Counted from the first letter of the stretch, positions 8,406 to 16,702 are shown. The stretch is 49,908 nt of DNA from Oligoflexia bacterium (GCA_903867855.1 CAIPTA010000159.1:1-49908); one strand, 5' to 3'. The notes: a model not told the origin generated them from the letters alone. Numbers and translations are program-made.

Positions 8406-8438
8406 AATGGCAAGGCCTCTAGTGAGATCCTTGCCATT
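8406..8438 (-). terminator. Probable terminator of the S1 protease gene
   Basis: A perfect 10-bp inverted repeat (8406-8415 with 8429-8438, 13-nt loop) lies 24 bases past the protease stop. On the minus strand it is followed by a short, imperfect T-run (TTTTGCATTT). It separates the protease from the GH-like gene. Confidence 0.6.
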
Positions 8439-8461
8439 GGCGTTTTTTACACGAGCTTGTA

Positions 8462-9319
8462 TTAGTGCTTGTGTAGCTTTTTCAGGTTGGAGTTTATCCA
8501 AGCGGAGCGAGCAAGAATATTGGTGTACACCATGTCCACAGAGCAGGAGTAATCCTGAGCTGTGTTATTGTTGGCCACTTTATCGTCTTGGGTAAGACGG
8601 CTGGTTACGCCGAAAAGATATAGTTTACCGTTGTTTTGTACGAAAGCTGGGCCGCCCGAGTCACCGTGGCATGCGCCTTTTCCTCGAAGATTCACTAAAA
8701 CCTCAGTCTGGCCATAGGAAGACTGAAGGATATTCTGCTGAACTTTTCTTAGCACGCCAGCGCCGCCATCGTCATTTGGATCGGTAGGAGGAGTAGGCAC
8801 ATCGATACCGTAGCCTGCTAGGAGAACGTTGGCACCATTTTGAAGTGCTGATGCGTTTGGAAGAATGGTTGCTGGTGCGTACCCTGCTGGGATCGGCGAA
8901 GCGAGCTGGATCATGCCCAAATCATCCCAATCGGTTTCTGACGTGGATGCGTTTCTCTGGTAATCGCTAGGGCGAACTTGCTTCGTAACTTGAATAACAG
9001 GGCCTTGGCCGTTGATATCGGTGCGGAACACCACTACAAGCTGCGCATTTCCAGATTGGCCGAGGCAATGGGCTGCCGTGAGCACAACATCGTTAGCTAG
9101 GATAGATCCGGAACAGATGAAGCCCGAGCCATTTTCTTTGCCGTAAATCATCACCGTGCTGGAGGCAACGGGATCATTGGCTGCAACAGTAACGCCACCA
9201 ATAATTTCTTGTGGATTTAGATCGCTGCCGATCTCGTTAAGATCCAATGCATAAACGTGAGCTGAAGAGAGAGCCGCAAGAGTAAGAGCAACTAGAGCTA
9301 CAACATTAGACAATTTCAT
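8462..9319 (-). CDS. Secreted S1-family serine protease
   Basis: A 285-residue chymotrypsin-fold protease. I prefer ATG 9319, which begins a signal peptide (MKLSNVVALVALTLAALSSA) and has a GGGGG ribosome site. The activation-type N-terminus IIGG is at 39-42 after a short propeptide, His is in TAAHC (H84), Asp in WDDLGM (D133), and Ser in GDSGGP (S221), so the triad is complete. The residue six before the active serine, Asp189 in trypsin, is glycine here (G215), so trypsin-like Arg/Lys cleavage is unlikely. Secreted S1 proteases are unusual in most Proteobacteria but numerous in Bdellovibrio-like predators. It looks monocistronic, with a hairpin upstream and a terminator downstream. Confidence 0.93.
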   Translation of the reverse strand: MKLSNVVALVALTLAALSSAHVYALDLNEIGSDLNPQEIIGGVTVAANDPVASSTVMIYGKENGSGFICSGSILANDVVLTAAHCLGQSGNAQLVVVFRTDINGQGPVIQVTKQVRPSDYQRNASTSETDWDDLGMIQLASPIPAGYAPATILPNASALQNGANVLLAGYGIDVPTPPTDPNDDGGAGVLRKVQQNILQSSYGQTEVLVNLRGKGACHGDSGGPAFVQNNGKLYLFGVTSRLTQDDKVANNNTAQDYSCSVDMVYTNILARSAWINSNLKKLHKH

Positions 9320-9342
9320 TTTAACCCCCGAAAAACCTATCA

Positions 9343-9360
9343 CGCGGAACCCCTTCCGCG
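9343..9360 (-). promoter_or_regulatory. GC-rich hairpin in the S1 protease leader
   Basis: CGCGGAA at 9343-9349 pairs with TTCCGCG at 9354-9360 across a CCCC loop. On the minus strand it lies about 24 bases before ATG 9319 and is followed by GGTTTTT. It may end carbonic anhydrase transcripts or stabilise the protease leader. The Shine-Dalgarno stays free. The rest of the intergenic stretch up to 9550 shows nothing I can name. Confidence 0.4.
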
Positions 9361-9550
9361 CCTGCGGTTACATTGGAGCAAGTAGCATGCCATTTTTAAA
9401 GTGCTTGGGTTTCCAATACTTGCCAATTTGGGTAGTCGTTTCCGTGTAAAAAATGCAGAGGACATTTTTCGGTCTCGGTAAAAAATAGTTGTTTTGCTGG
9501 TGTAAAGTATAAACCGACTAAAAGAGTTCGTGTCAGTGGAAGTTTGCTGG

Positions 9551-10192
9551 CTAAAGGGAGATTTCCTTAAATTCAGCGCTCGTCTCGTCGTAGCTAAAAA
9601 GCTGTCCGAGCTCAAGATCAAAGTAGATTCCTAGGATGGTTAAGGGGCGGCTCGCTAGCGCTGCGCTCACGAAGGGGAAGCTGCGCAAATTAGATAAGGA
9701 GGTGATGATGGACTCCATTTCGCACTTGCGACAAAGCGTGTCTTCGCTTGCTTCTGGGAATTTTTTAAGCACCGAATTTTTGGCAGGTTCCGCAATTTTC
9801 ATCCATTGCTGAACGAATCCATTTTCTTCACTAACGGGTGCGGTGAAGAGGGATCTTATGCCACCACACTGGCGATGCCCAAGCACTAAAATATTTTCTA
9901 CCTTGAGATTTACGACGGCAAATTCGATCGCAGCACTAACCCCGTGGAATCCTAAATTCGCCTCATAGGGTGGAACAAGGTTGGCCACATTTCTTACGAC
10001 GAAGATTTCACCTGGTGAGGCAGACGAAATGATGGCTGGATCTACGCGAGAGTCGCTGCAACCGATAATTAGTGTTTTCGGATTTTGGCCAGTGGACGAC
10101 AGTTTTTCATACACTGACTCATTGCCCTGAAAGTATTTCTCTCGAAAAAGGCGGAATCCGGAGATTAATTTTTGAATTTCAGGTGAATTCAT
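9551..10192 (-). CDS. Beta-class carbonic anhydrase
   Basis: A 213-residue enzyme that interconverts CO2 and bicarbonate in the cytoplasm. The beta-class zinc site is complete: C45 and the D47/R49 dyad in GCSDSRVDP, then H106 and C109 in GHRQCGG. Length and spacing match the bacterial Can/CynT group. It has no export signal and stands alone between the S1 protease and the divergent chrA. No cyanase gene is nearby, so the likely role is bicarbonate supply for carboxylases. The symbol is left blank because Can and CynT types cannot be separated here. Confidence 0.93.
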   Translation of the reverse strand: MNSPEIQKLISGFRLFREKYFQGNESVYEKLSSTGQNPKTLIIGCSDSRVDPAIISSASPGEIFVVRNVANLVPPYEANLGFHGVSAAIEFAVVNLKVENILVLGHRQCGGIRSLFTAPVSEENGFVQQWMKIAEPAKNSVLKKFPEASEDTLCRKCEMESIITSLSNLRSFPFVSAALASRPLTILGIYFDLELGQLFSYDETSAEFKEISL

Positions 10193-10305
10193 GATGGCAA
10201 TCTATAATGGATTCGTAGAGACTTCAACTTTTACAGAGATGGGCTATACTTTTCCATGTATATTTGCTTCTTAGTATTAATTAAATTTATTTATAGGAAC
10301 AGCTA

Positions 10306-11403
10306 GTGATCTTAGTTGAAGTTTTTCTTTATTTTCTTAGGCTGGGCTTTGTTGGATTTGGTGGTCCGCTTTCGATCATTGCAATTCTGCAGAAAGAATT
10401 GGTGGAAGAAAGAGCTTGGATCAGCGAGAAAGAATTTAAGCAAGTATTTGCGCTGGTGAAATCCATGCCAGGACCCATCGCCTTCCAGCTTTGTGTTTTT
10501 CTTGGCGGTAGAAAAGCTGGATTTCTTGGCAGTATGTTGGCCGCCATCGGTTTCGTTGTGCCTGCCTTCTTGTTGATGATAATTTTTGGCTATTACTATC
10601 AGAGTTATGCGGCTATTTCTGAGGTACAAGGATTTTTGATTGGGATGCAGGCTGCCGCCGTGCTCACCATATTGGTAGGTTTGCGGCCACTCTTCATTCC
10701 CTATTTGAGACGCGGGAAATTTTGGCTGCTGATGGCGCTGGGAGCGTTTAGTTTTTATGTGGCGCTGCTACCAGAGCCAATTCTAATTCTCGGTGGTGCC
10801 GCGCTGTGGGCGATGTTAAGCCGAGTTGGAAAATCTAAAAATTTACCTGCCATCTTTCTGTCGCCGAAAATGTTAGCGATGAAAAATCTACTACTAGTAT
10901 GCTTTAAGGCGGGTGCCATAGTATTTGGCACTGGGCTCGCGATTGTTCCGCTCTTGGAGTTGGATTTTGTGGAGCGACTCGGCTGGATGACACATGGACA
11001 ATTTATGGACGCCCTTGCCATGGGTCAGGTGACTCCTGGCCCAGTGGTGATTACAGCGACGTTTATTGGGTTTCAGAAGTTGGGAATGTTGGGTGCGGTT
11101 GGTGCAACGGTAGCGGTTTTTCTACCTAGTTTTTTTCACATGGTAACTTGGTTTCCAAGAGCACTAGTTTTTTTAAGTAGGCAATCATGGATCGAAGATT
11201 TCACTTTCGCAGCCACATCCATCATTATCGGCACATTGCTCGTAACTATCACCAGAATGATAGACCCCTGGCGAGCAACGCCATTTGCCTTTGTTGTTTT
11301 TGGATTTTGTTTGGTGGTTTGGCTGAAATTTAGAGTACCGCCCTGGGCTCTAATTCCCTTGGGCGGTTTTTTAGGATTAGTTGGACAATTAATTCATTTC
11401 TGA
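10306..11403 (+). CDS. chrA: Chromate transporter family protein, two CHR halves
   Basis: A 365-residue inner-membrane protein of the CHR family, which exports chromate by proton-coupled antiport in characterised members. Two homologous halves are visible: FLRLGFVGFGGPLSII with MPGPIAFQLCVFLG in the first, and FKAGAIVFGTGLAIVPLL with TPGPVVITATFIG in the second, the usual GGP and PGP signatures. Start is GTG 10306 with AGGAA upstream. A long AT-rich region before it (10193-10305) probably holds promoters for this gene and the divergent carbonic anhydrase. It ends one base before the convergent M14 gene. Many CHR proteins have unknown substrates, so chromate export is only the family expectation. 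Confidence 0.85.
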   Translation: MILVEVFLYFLRLGFVGFGGPLSIIAILQKELVEERAWISEKEFKQVFALVKSMPGPIAFQLCVFLGGRKAGFLGSMLAAIGFVVPAFLLMIIFGYYYQSYAAISEVQGFLIGMQAAAVLTILVGLRPLFIPYLRRGKFWLLMALGAFSFYVALLPEPILILGGAALWAMLSRVGKSKNLPAIFLSPKMLAMKNLLLVCFKAGAIVFGTGLAIVPLLELDFVERLGWMTHGQFMDALAMGQVTPGPVVITATFIGFQKLGMLGAVGATVAVFLPSFFHMVTWFPRALVFLSRQSWIEDFTFAATSIIIGTLLVTITRMIDPWRATPFAFVVFGFCLVVWLKFRVPPWALIPLGGFLGLVGQLIHF

Positions 11404-11404
11404 A

Positions 11405-12292
11405 TTATTCATCGTGACGGTCGTGGCTGCGCATACGGCCGTCACACTTACCGTGAAAATCGTGGTCAGCAGCGCGAGCCGTCGGAGCATTTTGTAGGAG
11501 TCTTCGTAGGCCCGGCACATTCACTGTTACCATGGTATCTACTTCGCTTTGGCTTGGAGTATGCGTGAAGCCCAGTTCAAATAGAATAGACCAAATTCCA
11601 TGCTTCCAAAATGCATAGTCTTCGTAGGTGCCATCAGCTGCATAAATAACTTCTGTAGAATTACCGGTTTGGTATTTGCTCTCTACTGTAGCGTCTTTTA
11701 CGAGTTGTTCAAAAGTGCTTTGGTAGGGAGTTGTGAGGTCATGGGAGGAAATTCCCCATGGATACACCACTGCTGGGTAGTATGTATGAAGGGTGGCGGA
11801 AGCGACAATATTTTGTTGGTCAATAAAATTCGCTAGTGCGTGCGTAGACTTTAATTTGAAGGGGCCATCGGTTCCACAAGGGCCCGGATAGTCGCGATTT
11901 GGATCTTGGCTATCGCCCGCAAAACTTTCATAGCGGTTTCGTGCATTGTATCCAGAAATATTCAGCACAGGGATTACGTAAACTGTTTGTCCTTCAATTG
12001 GGGCTTTCGCAAGGCTTTCCGCGAACGCCATCGCCACTTCTGTGGATCCGTATTCATTGCCATGGTGAGTGGAAACTACCATGTTATGAATGGGTCCATT
12101 TCCGATGGCCACGATTTTGATCGTGTCACCGCTATCGGATAGCGCGAGGTCCATCAGTTTAGTTGTGTTGGGATAGGTAGCGTTGAGATTCACTAAGAAC
12201 TTTTTAACGTCGGTATAGCTTTTCGCAATCGCAGCCTGCGCTGCCACGTGCGATAAAAAAAGAGCGAGGGATAGGGCAATAATTTTTTTCAT
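11405..12292 (-). CDS. Secreted M14 zinc carboxypeptidase
   Basis: A 295-residue metallopeptidase with a signal peptide (MKKIIALSLALFLSHVAAQA). The M14 zinc site is H77/E80 in HHGNE and H169 in LHTYYP, and the general-base glutamate is E239 in LFELGF. NPNRDYPG-type substrate residues lie near 130-136. Such enzymes trim C-terminal residues from peptides, here in the periplasm or outside. The length is that of a bare catalytic domain, with a His- and Asp-rich tail after residue 275. The Shine-Dalgarno lies inside a strong hairpin (12295-12314), so translation may be conditional. The gene is single and convergent with chrA. Confidence 0.88.
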   Translation of the reverse strand: MKKIIALSLALFLSHVAAQAAIAKSYTDVKKFLVNLNATYPNTTKLMDLALSDSGDTIKIVAIGNGPIHNMVVSTHHGNEYGSTEVAMAFAESLAKAPIEGQTVYVIPVLNISGYNARNRYESFAGDSQDPNRDYPGPCGTDGPFKLKSTHALANFIDQQNIVASATLHTYYPAVVYPWGISSHDLTTPYQSTFEQLVKDATVESKYQTGNSTEVIYAADGTYEDYAFWKHGIWSILFELGFTHTPSQSEVDTMVTVNVPGLRRLLQNAPTARAADHDFHGKCDGRMRSHDRHDE

Positions 12293-12294
12293 GA

Positions 12295-12314
12295 AATTCT
12301 CCTTACGGAGAATT
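12295..12314 (-). promoter_or_regulatory. GNRA-capped hairpin sequestering the M14 ribosome site
   Basis: On the minus strand an 8-bp perfect stem (12307-12314 with 12295-12302) is closed by a GTAA loop, a GNRA tetraloop in RNA. The 3' arm contains the GGAG Shine-Dalgarno, six bases from the ATG at 12292-12290. Folding would hide the ribosome site, as in RNA thermometers and translational switches. Confidence 0.6.
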
Positions 12315-12371
12315 GTAAAATGAATTTATTTATCCGGAAAGAAGTTATTCTCTTGCGCTAACAGGTATGGG

Positions 12372-13616
12372 CTAAAAGCCCCAGAGTGGACCAGTGCCAA
12401 GCGTTGAGCTTTTGCCCGTCATAACCACATACACAGTTCTACCTAGGAAAAAGGGGAGTCCCCAATCGAAATATCCACTGGTTTGCTGTCCTAAATCATT
12501 GAATACTTTATTTCCCGTATTCACGAGGGTGTTTGCGTTAGCAATATTGAAATTAATTGGAGTGGTGACGCTGCCCGTAGAACTTTCGATAGAGGCAGTG
12601 AATGCGGTTACGGCGTTTGGACAATAATAGCTACCCGTGCATTCCGTGGTTAGTTTGAGTGGAAAATAAAAAAAGTTTGATCCCGAATCGAGGAAGCTTC
12701 CGTTTGCTAGATTAGAGCTATTGTAGCTCTGTCCATTATAAATACTGGTAAAACTAAATTGTGCATCCGCATAGTAGGTTTTCACGCTTGCGCTCGGTGT
12801 ATTATTGCTTTGAGTGCCAACGCCAAGTAAGAGCTCTCCGGTTACGGAGTTGGCTCCGTTATTTCCAATCGCAGGAAGTGTAAGCGCAATACCATTGTTG
12901 TCGGAGGTGAGAATGGAAACAGGATTGGTAACTTGGCTGGCGGCCGGTGCTAGCGAGGCGGTGCAGGTAGCGCCGCTGCAGGAGTAATAATAGTTTGCCA
13001 CCGTGCTCGCAACGCAGGATGGGCAATCGTTCACACCTAATCCCACTCCCAAAATTCCATTGAAGCCGGCAGAGGCCGCCGAGGTGAACGGAGAGGTGCA
13101 GGACGCCGGGTGAGTGGAGTAGCTGGAATTTATTAATTGAATGGGAACATTACTTGCAGTTTCACCGCCAAGCTGCACATCCGCGAGCACCACGCTTCCC
13201 CAAGCATTGCCCGAACCAAACTGTGCGCATTCTCCCAATGGGCTCGCGTTCGGGGCGTTCACCGCCGTGAGGCTTAAACCCGATAGGGTGGAGGAGAAAA
13301 CTCGCAGGCCGTAGCTCCCAGTATCCAGTAAAATATTAGAAACTGTCTGGCAAGTACTCGTGCCATGCTGGCAAATCGTAACAGCCACACAGGGTTCATT
13401 TTGGTATGCGCTCGCGCTGCAAAGGGTTACGTCGCTAACTTTCACCATCATGGAATTCGATCCGCCCACCAAAGTGGTAGTAACAGTACCATTGCCCGCG
13501 GAGCTCTGGGTGGCAGTGGGAGCCACGCTCGTATTGGTGCCCGTGCCATTGCCCGGCGGCGAGCACGCTGCAAACAAGCAAGCACACAGTATGGCTGCAA
13601 AAAGACGGATCGTCAT
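12372..13616 (-). CDS. DUF3443 lipoprotein with pepsin-like DTGS/DSGS motifs
   Basis: A 414-residue lipoprotein: the lipobox LFAAC places the lipidated Cys at 18, followed by a Ser/Thr/Gly-rich tether to about residue 50. The body matches DUF3443 (cysteine-rich CVAVTIC, CQTVSNILLDTGSYGLRV). It contains two aspartic-protease-like motifs, LLDTGS (D98) and FLDSGS (D310), with NGILGVGLG at 186-194 and GELLLGVGT at 260-268 between them, the order seen in two-lobed pepsins. Peptidase activity is my inference; the family is not, as far as I know, characterised. It follows a DUF2844 gene with a 4-bp ATGA overlap, a pairing known from Burkholderiales. Serine, asparagine and threonine are abundant. Confidence 0.82.
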   Translation of the reverse strand: MTIRLFAAILCACLFAACSPPGNGTGTNTSVAPTATQSSAGNGTVTTTLVGGSNSMMVKVSDVTLCSASAYQNEPCVAVTICQHGTSTCQTVSNILLDTGSYGLRVFSSTLSGLSLTAVNAPNASPLGECAQFGSGNAWGSVVLADVQLGGETASNVPIQLINSSYSTHPASCTSPFTSAASAGFNGILGVGLGVNDCPSCVASTVANYYYSCSGATCTASLAPAASQVTNPVSILTSDNNGIALTLPAIGNNGANSVTGELLLGVGTQSNNTPSASVKTYYADAQFSFTSIYNGQSYNSSNLANGSFLDSGSNFFYFPLKLTTECTGSYYCPNAVTAFTASIESSTGSVTTPINFNIANANTLVNTGNKVFNDLGQQTSGYFDWGLPFFLGRTVYVVMTGKSSTLGTGPLWGF

Positions 13617-14071
13617 GGCAGCTCCTCCGGTGAAACACCATCGGGAACCAAGCTGGGAATATAGGCACGTCCGTAGACGGATCCCATGCGTCCACCCTCT
13701 TCATATTTGATGGTGCTGGTATCCATCTTTAAAATTCTTTTGCCCTGCGGATGACGATTGCTATCCAGGTTGTGTTGGGTATTGAATTCAGCCCAATGCG
13801 CACCCAGCAGCGTAGTTAGGTCGGGGTGAGAGAAACCTCGCCAGGTAACAGCGAAGATCATTCCATTGGGGTTACTATACTCCCGAATCACATTGGCTTC
13901 GGTGCTGATGATATTGAGCACATAACTTCCCGATTCATTCACTTGCTGACGGAAGCCGTGAAAATGCTTGCGATCTTTTTCCGAACTGGATTCGTGCTCG
14001 CCTAGAGCGGCTGCTGACTCTCGTGGGATCACGGCAAGAAGCAGGAGCATGATTAAAAATAGTCGCATCAT
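13613..14071 (-). CDS. DUF2844 secreted protein, partner of DUF3443
   Basis: A 152-residue exported protein with a signal peptide (MMRLFLIMLLLLAVIPRESAAA). The pattern of a YVLNIIST-type strand, an EYSNPNGMIFAVTWRG core and a closing YGRAYIPSLVPDGVSPEEL segment is that of DUF2844, a small family usually beside DUF3443. No catalytic motif is evident. Its position and 4-bp overlap with the DUF3443 lipoprotein suggest a chaperone, inhibitor or subunit role for the larger protein. It is the first gene of the pair, with a promoter presumably in 14072-14155. Confidence 0.75.
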   Translation of the reverse strand: MMRLFLIMLLLLAVIPRESAAALGEHESSSEKDRKHFHGFRQQVNESGSYVLNIISTEANVIREYSNPNGMIFAVTWRGFSHPDLTTLLGAHWAEFNTQHNLDSNRHPQGKRILKMDTSTIKYEEGGRMGSVYGRAYIPSLVPDGVSPEELP

Positions 14072-14155
14072 CTTAAGTATACCCTACTTTTCTTGTCGGA
14101 ATAAGCGGGGTAAAACTTTAGACTAGTGGCTACTGTCTCTACTCGGACATAGCTC

Positions 14156-14815
14156 TTATTTGGACTTGCTTGCGAGCTTGGTGATTTGCTTCAAAGCGGC
14201 CTGATAGCTAGCTTTCTTAAGCAGTACATCATGGTATTGCTTCGCAAGCTGAGCGCCGGCCGCAATGTCTGAAGGGTGGTGTACACCGCCAATCACGCGA
14301 TCAAGACCCGCTTCATCGGCGCGAGTCGAGAATTCCTGGCGCCGAGCTGGGGCAACATCACTGAAAAGCAGGGCATACAGGTGCGCAAGGGCGGAGTGAC
14401 CACTTGGATAGGAAAAGCCACTCTCTTTGGGAGCACAGGGCTTCAAATTAGTGTCTCTCAAAAAGGGGCGCAGGCGTTTATACTTGTCTTTTTGTGAATG
14501 AATTAAGCTGCCCATATCTTCGGCAATGGAGGCATAAAGAACATTTACTTCTTTTGGAAGTGGTTCGGCAAAGGGGCTGTGATTTTTGAAGAGAATATCA
14601 ATACGAGGCACGCGCTCATCCGTGGCTCGAGAGCATTCTGCTGCCGAACGTTTTTTTTCCCACGCACTCAAGGTGGCAAGATCTTCCTTATCTTGCGGCG
14701 AATCTATCGCTGGAGGCGGCGGCAGGGAGATTTGGTCCAGCTCTCCTTTGCTAAGATAGAGCGCATGCGCAGAAACGGAGATGAAAAGGAGGAGCAGGGG
14801 GAATATATTTTTCAT
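14156..14815 (-). CDS. Secreted PAP2-type acid phosphatase (PhoN-like)
   Basis: A 219-residue periplasmic phosphatase with a signal peptide (MKNIFPLLLLFISVSAHA). The three PAP2 signature blocks are present in order: KYKRLRP near 112-118, YPSGHSALAHL near 136, and DRVIGGVHHPSD near 172-183. It has no transmembrane helices after the signal, so it belongs with soluble class A non-specific acid phosphatases rather than with lipid phosphatases. It should remove phosphate from small organic phosphates. It is divergent from the MFS gene with only 52 bases between them, so the promoters must overlap. Confidence 0.88.
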   Translation of the reverse strand: MKNIFPLLLLFISVSAHALYLSKGELDQISLPPPPAIDSPQDKEDLATLSAWEKKRSAAECSRATDERVPRIDILFKNHSPFAEPLPKEVNVLYASIAEDMGSLIHSQKDKYKRLRPFLRDTNLKPCAPKESGFSYPSGHSALAHLYALLFSDVAPARRQEFSTRADEAGLDRVIGGVHHPSDIAAGAQLAKQYHDVLLKKASYQAALKQITKLASKSK

Positions 14816-14867
14816 GTGACATAGTCTAGCGTTTCTCCTTTTTGCTGGTCAATATATACTCCCTTTC

Positions 14868-16079
14868 ATGATTAAAAAAAGTCCGGAGCTCATCACTATC
14901 TTTTTGATCGTGTTTGTCGATGTGCTCGGCTTCACCATTATTTTGCCGTTGCTTCCTTTCTATTCAGAAGCGCTAGGAGCCACTCCGTTTCAGGTGGGAT
15001 TATTGGTTTCTGTGTTCGGAATTTGTCAGCTGATTTCTGGGCCCATCTTAGGACAATTATCGGATCGCGTTGGGAGGCGCCCAGTGCTTTTGCTGAGCCA
15101 GCTGGGTACTCTCGCTGGGTTTGTGATGCTAGCGCTCTCGCGAAAGTTGTGGATGATTTTCCTCGCTAGGACTCTCGATGGAATCACGGCGGGAAATATC
15201 ACGGTGGCTCAAGCCTATATTGCTGATGTTACGCCGTTACAGCAGCGCACTAGAGCAATGGGAATGATTGGTGCGGCCTTCGGACTCGGCTTCTTAATCG
15301 GGCCTGCTATTTCAGCGCTGCTCGCTCAATATGGACATTCTGCGCCGATTTGGGCAGCCTGCTTTCTCTCCTTTGTGAGCATATGCGGGAGTTATTTTTT
15401 CTTAAAAGAAAAGCGTATTTTGGAAACTGTAAAACCAGCGAGGCAAAGCAAGAAAGAGCGCTATCGTGAATTGCTGGCGAAGAATGAAGTAAAAAGATAT
15501 TATTTAGGTCATCTTGCCTTTGGTTTTAGCTTTTCTATTTTTACCTCTGGCTTGGCGCTCTATTGTGAGCGTTGCTTGCATTGGTCGGGGCATCCCTTCC
15601 AGGCGAGAGAGGTGGGATTCTTGCTCACCTATTCAGGAATGATCAACTTAACGATTCAGGTTCGTCTGATCGGCCGCTTAGTGGCTAAATTTGGTGAGTT
15701 AAATCTAGTTCGCTTTGGCTTTGCTAGCGGGGCGATTGGTTTATCGGTTGTGGCACTGAGCCATTCTTTGCCGATGTTTATATTTGGCCTCACCTTGAAC
15801 TCCGTGGGGTCTGCCCTCATCAGACCGGCTGTTTCCGGACTAATTTCTCAAGCTATCTCCCCTAAGCACCAAGGCTTCGCTATCGGCTTCGGGCAAACCC
15901 TGTTTTCCATTGCCCAAATTTTAGGGCCAATCTGGAGTGGAACATTGATTACCGGGAGTCATTTTTTAGGCTATGCCTTCTCGGCGGCATTTGCCTCCTT
16001 ACTTGGATTTCTAGTTTTTGTGCCTAAGATCAATGCGGCCCCGAAATATATTCCCGAGGAGGGAGTGGATTTTGCGTAG
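14868..16079 (+). CDS. MFS drug-efflux transporter, TetA-like
   Basis: A 403-residue major facilitator with twelve predicted membrane helices. Motif A (GQLSDRVGRRPVLLL) follows helix 2 and the first-half signature DVLGFTIILPLLPFY lies in helix 1, both typical of the TetA/DHA1 drug:proton antiporters. The substrate cannot be told from sequence. Its last eight bases overlap the VanX-like dipeptidase gene, whose ribosome site is within this gene, so the two are translationally coupled. This pairing could join export or import of a peptide or drug with D-Ala-D-Ala processing. Confidence 0.88.
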   Translation: MIKKSPELITIFLIVFVDVLGFTIILPLLPFYSEALGATPFQVGLLVSVFGICQLISGPILGQLSDRVGRRPVLLLSQLGTLAGFVMLALSRKLWMIFLARTLDGITAGNITVAQAYIADVTPLQQRTRAMGMIGAAFGLGFLIGPAISALLAQYGHSAPIWAACFLSFVSICGSYFFLKEKRILETVKPARQSKKERYRELLAKNEVKRYYLGHLAFGFSFSIFTSGLALYCERCLHWSGHPFQAREVGFLLTYSGMINLTIQVRLIGRLVAKFGELNLVRFGFASGAIGLSVVALSHSLPMFIFGLTLNSVGSALIRPAVSGLISQAISPKHQGFAIGFGQTLFSIAQILGPIWSGTLITGSHFLGYAFSAAFASLLGFLVFVPKINAAPKYIPEEGVDFA

Positions 16080-16686
16080 CCCGAGAGAATCCTTAGAGGG
16101 GGCTTTACGGAGCGGAGCCTATGTGGACATCACAGATTGGCCGCAGGTGAGAGTGGATCTTCGTTATGGCAGCAAAAATAATTTATTGCGTGAAGATGTG
16201 TATGAAGGTTTCCAGCGTGCGCTACTGCATCCCGTTGCCGCAGAGAAATTTCGCCAAGCTTGTGAGATCTTGAAAACGGAGTGCCCGCAGTTTCGATTTC
16301 TCGTTTTTGATAGCTTACGTCCACAATCAGCACAGGTGAAATTTTGGAATTTGGTGGTGAATACGAGAATGCAATCCTATTTTGCGGACCCGCAAAAGGG
16401 GTCGCTCCATAGCTACGGCTTTGCTATTGATTTGGGCCTTCTTGGTTCAGATGGAAAGGAAGTAGATATGGGCACAGGCTTTGATAGCTTGGAGGTGCTT
16501 GCTGAGCCTCAGCGTGAATTGGAAATGAAGGCAAATGGGCGCCTCAGTGAGACACAATTGCAAAATCGTTTGTGCCTTCGTTCCGTGATGCAAAGTGCTG
16601 GATTCATTCAATTACCCCATGAATGGTGGCACTATGATGCACTAACTTCTGCTCAAGTGCGTGCGGAATACTCTATCCTCGAATAA
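16072..16686 (+). CDS. D-Ala-D-Ala dipeptidase-like M15D peptidase (VanX/DdpX family)
   Basis: A 204-residue zinc dipeptidase if TTG 16072 is the start. I chose it because GAGGAGGGAG ends six bases upstream and the longer reading adds only a sequence shared with the MFS gene. The M15D zinc ligands are H113 and D120 in SLHSYGFAID and H187 in EWWHY, with general base E184 and R83 in SLRPQ; DMGTGFD is the usual second signature. VanX cleaves free D-Ala-D-Ala and confers glycopeptide resistance in Gram-positives. Gram-negative relatives such as DdpX recycle peptidoglycan dipeptides. No signal peptide is seen, so it acts in the cytoplasm. No vanH or vanA homologue is nearby, which favours recycling. 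Confidence 0.88.
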   Translation: MRSPRESLEGALRSGAYVDITDWPQVRVDLRYGSKNNLLREDVYEGFQRALLHPVAAEKFRQACEILKTECPQFRFLVFDSLRPQSAQVKFWNLVVNTRMQSYFADPQKGSLHSYGFAIDLGLLGSDGKEVDMGTGFDSLEVLAEPQRELEMKANGRLSETQLQNRLCLRSVMQSAGFIQLPHEWWHYDALTSAQVRAEYSILE

Positions 16687-16702
16687 TGCATCGCAATGAC
16701 TC

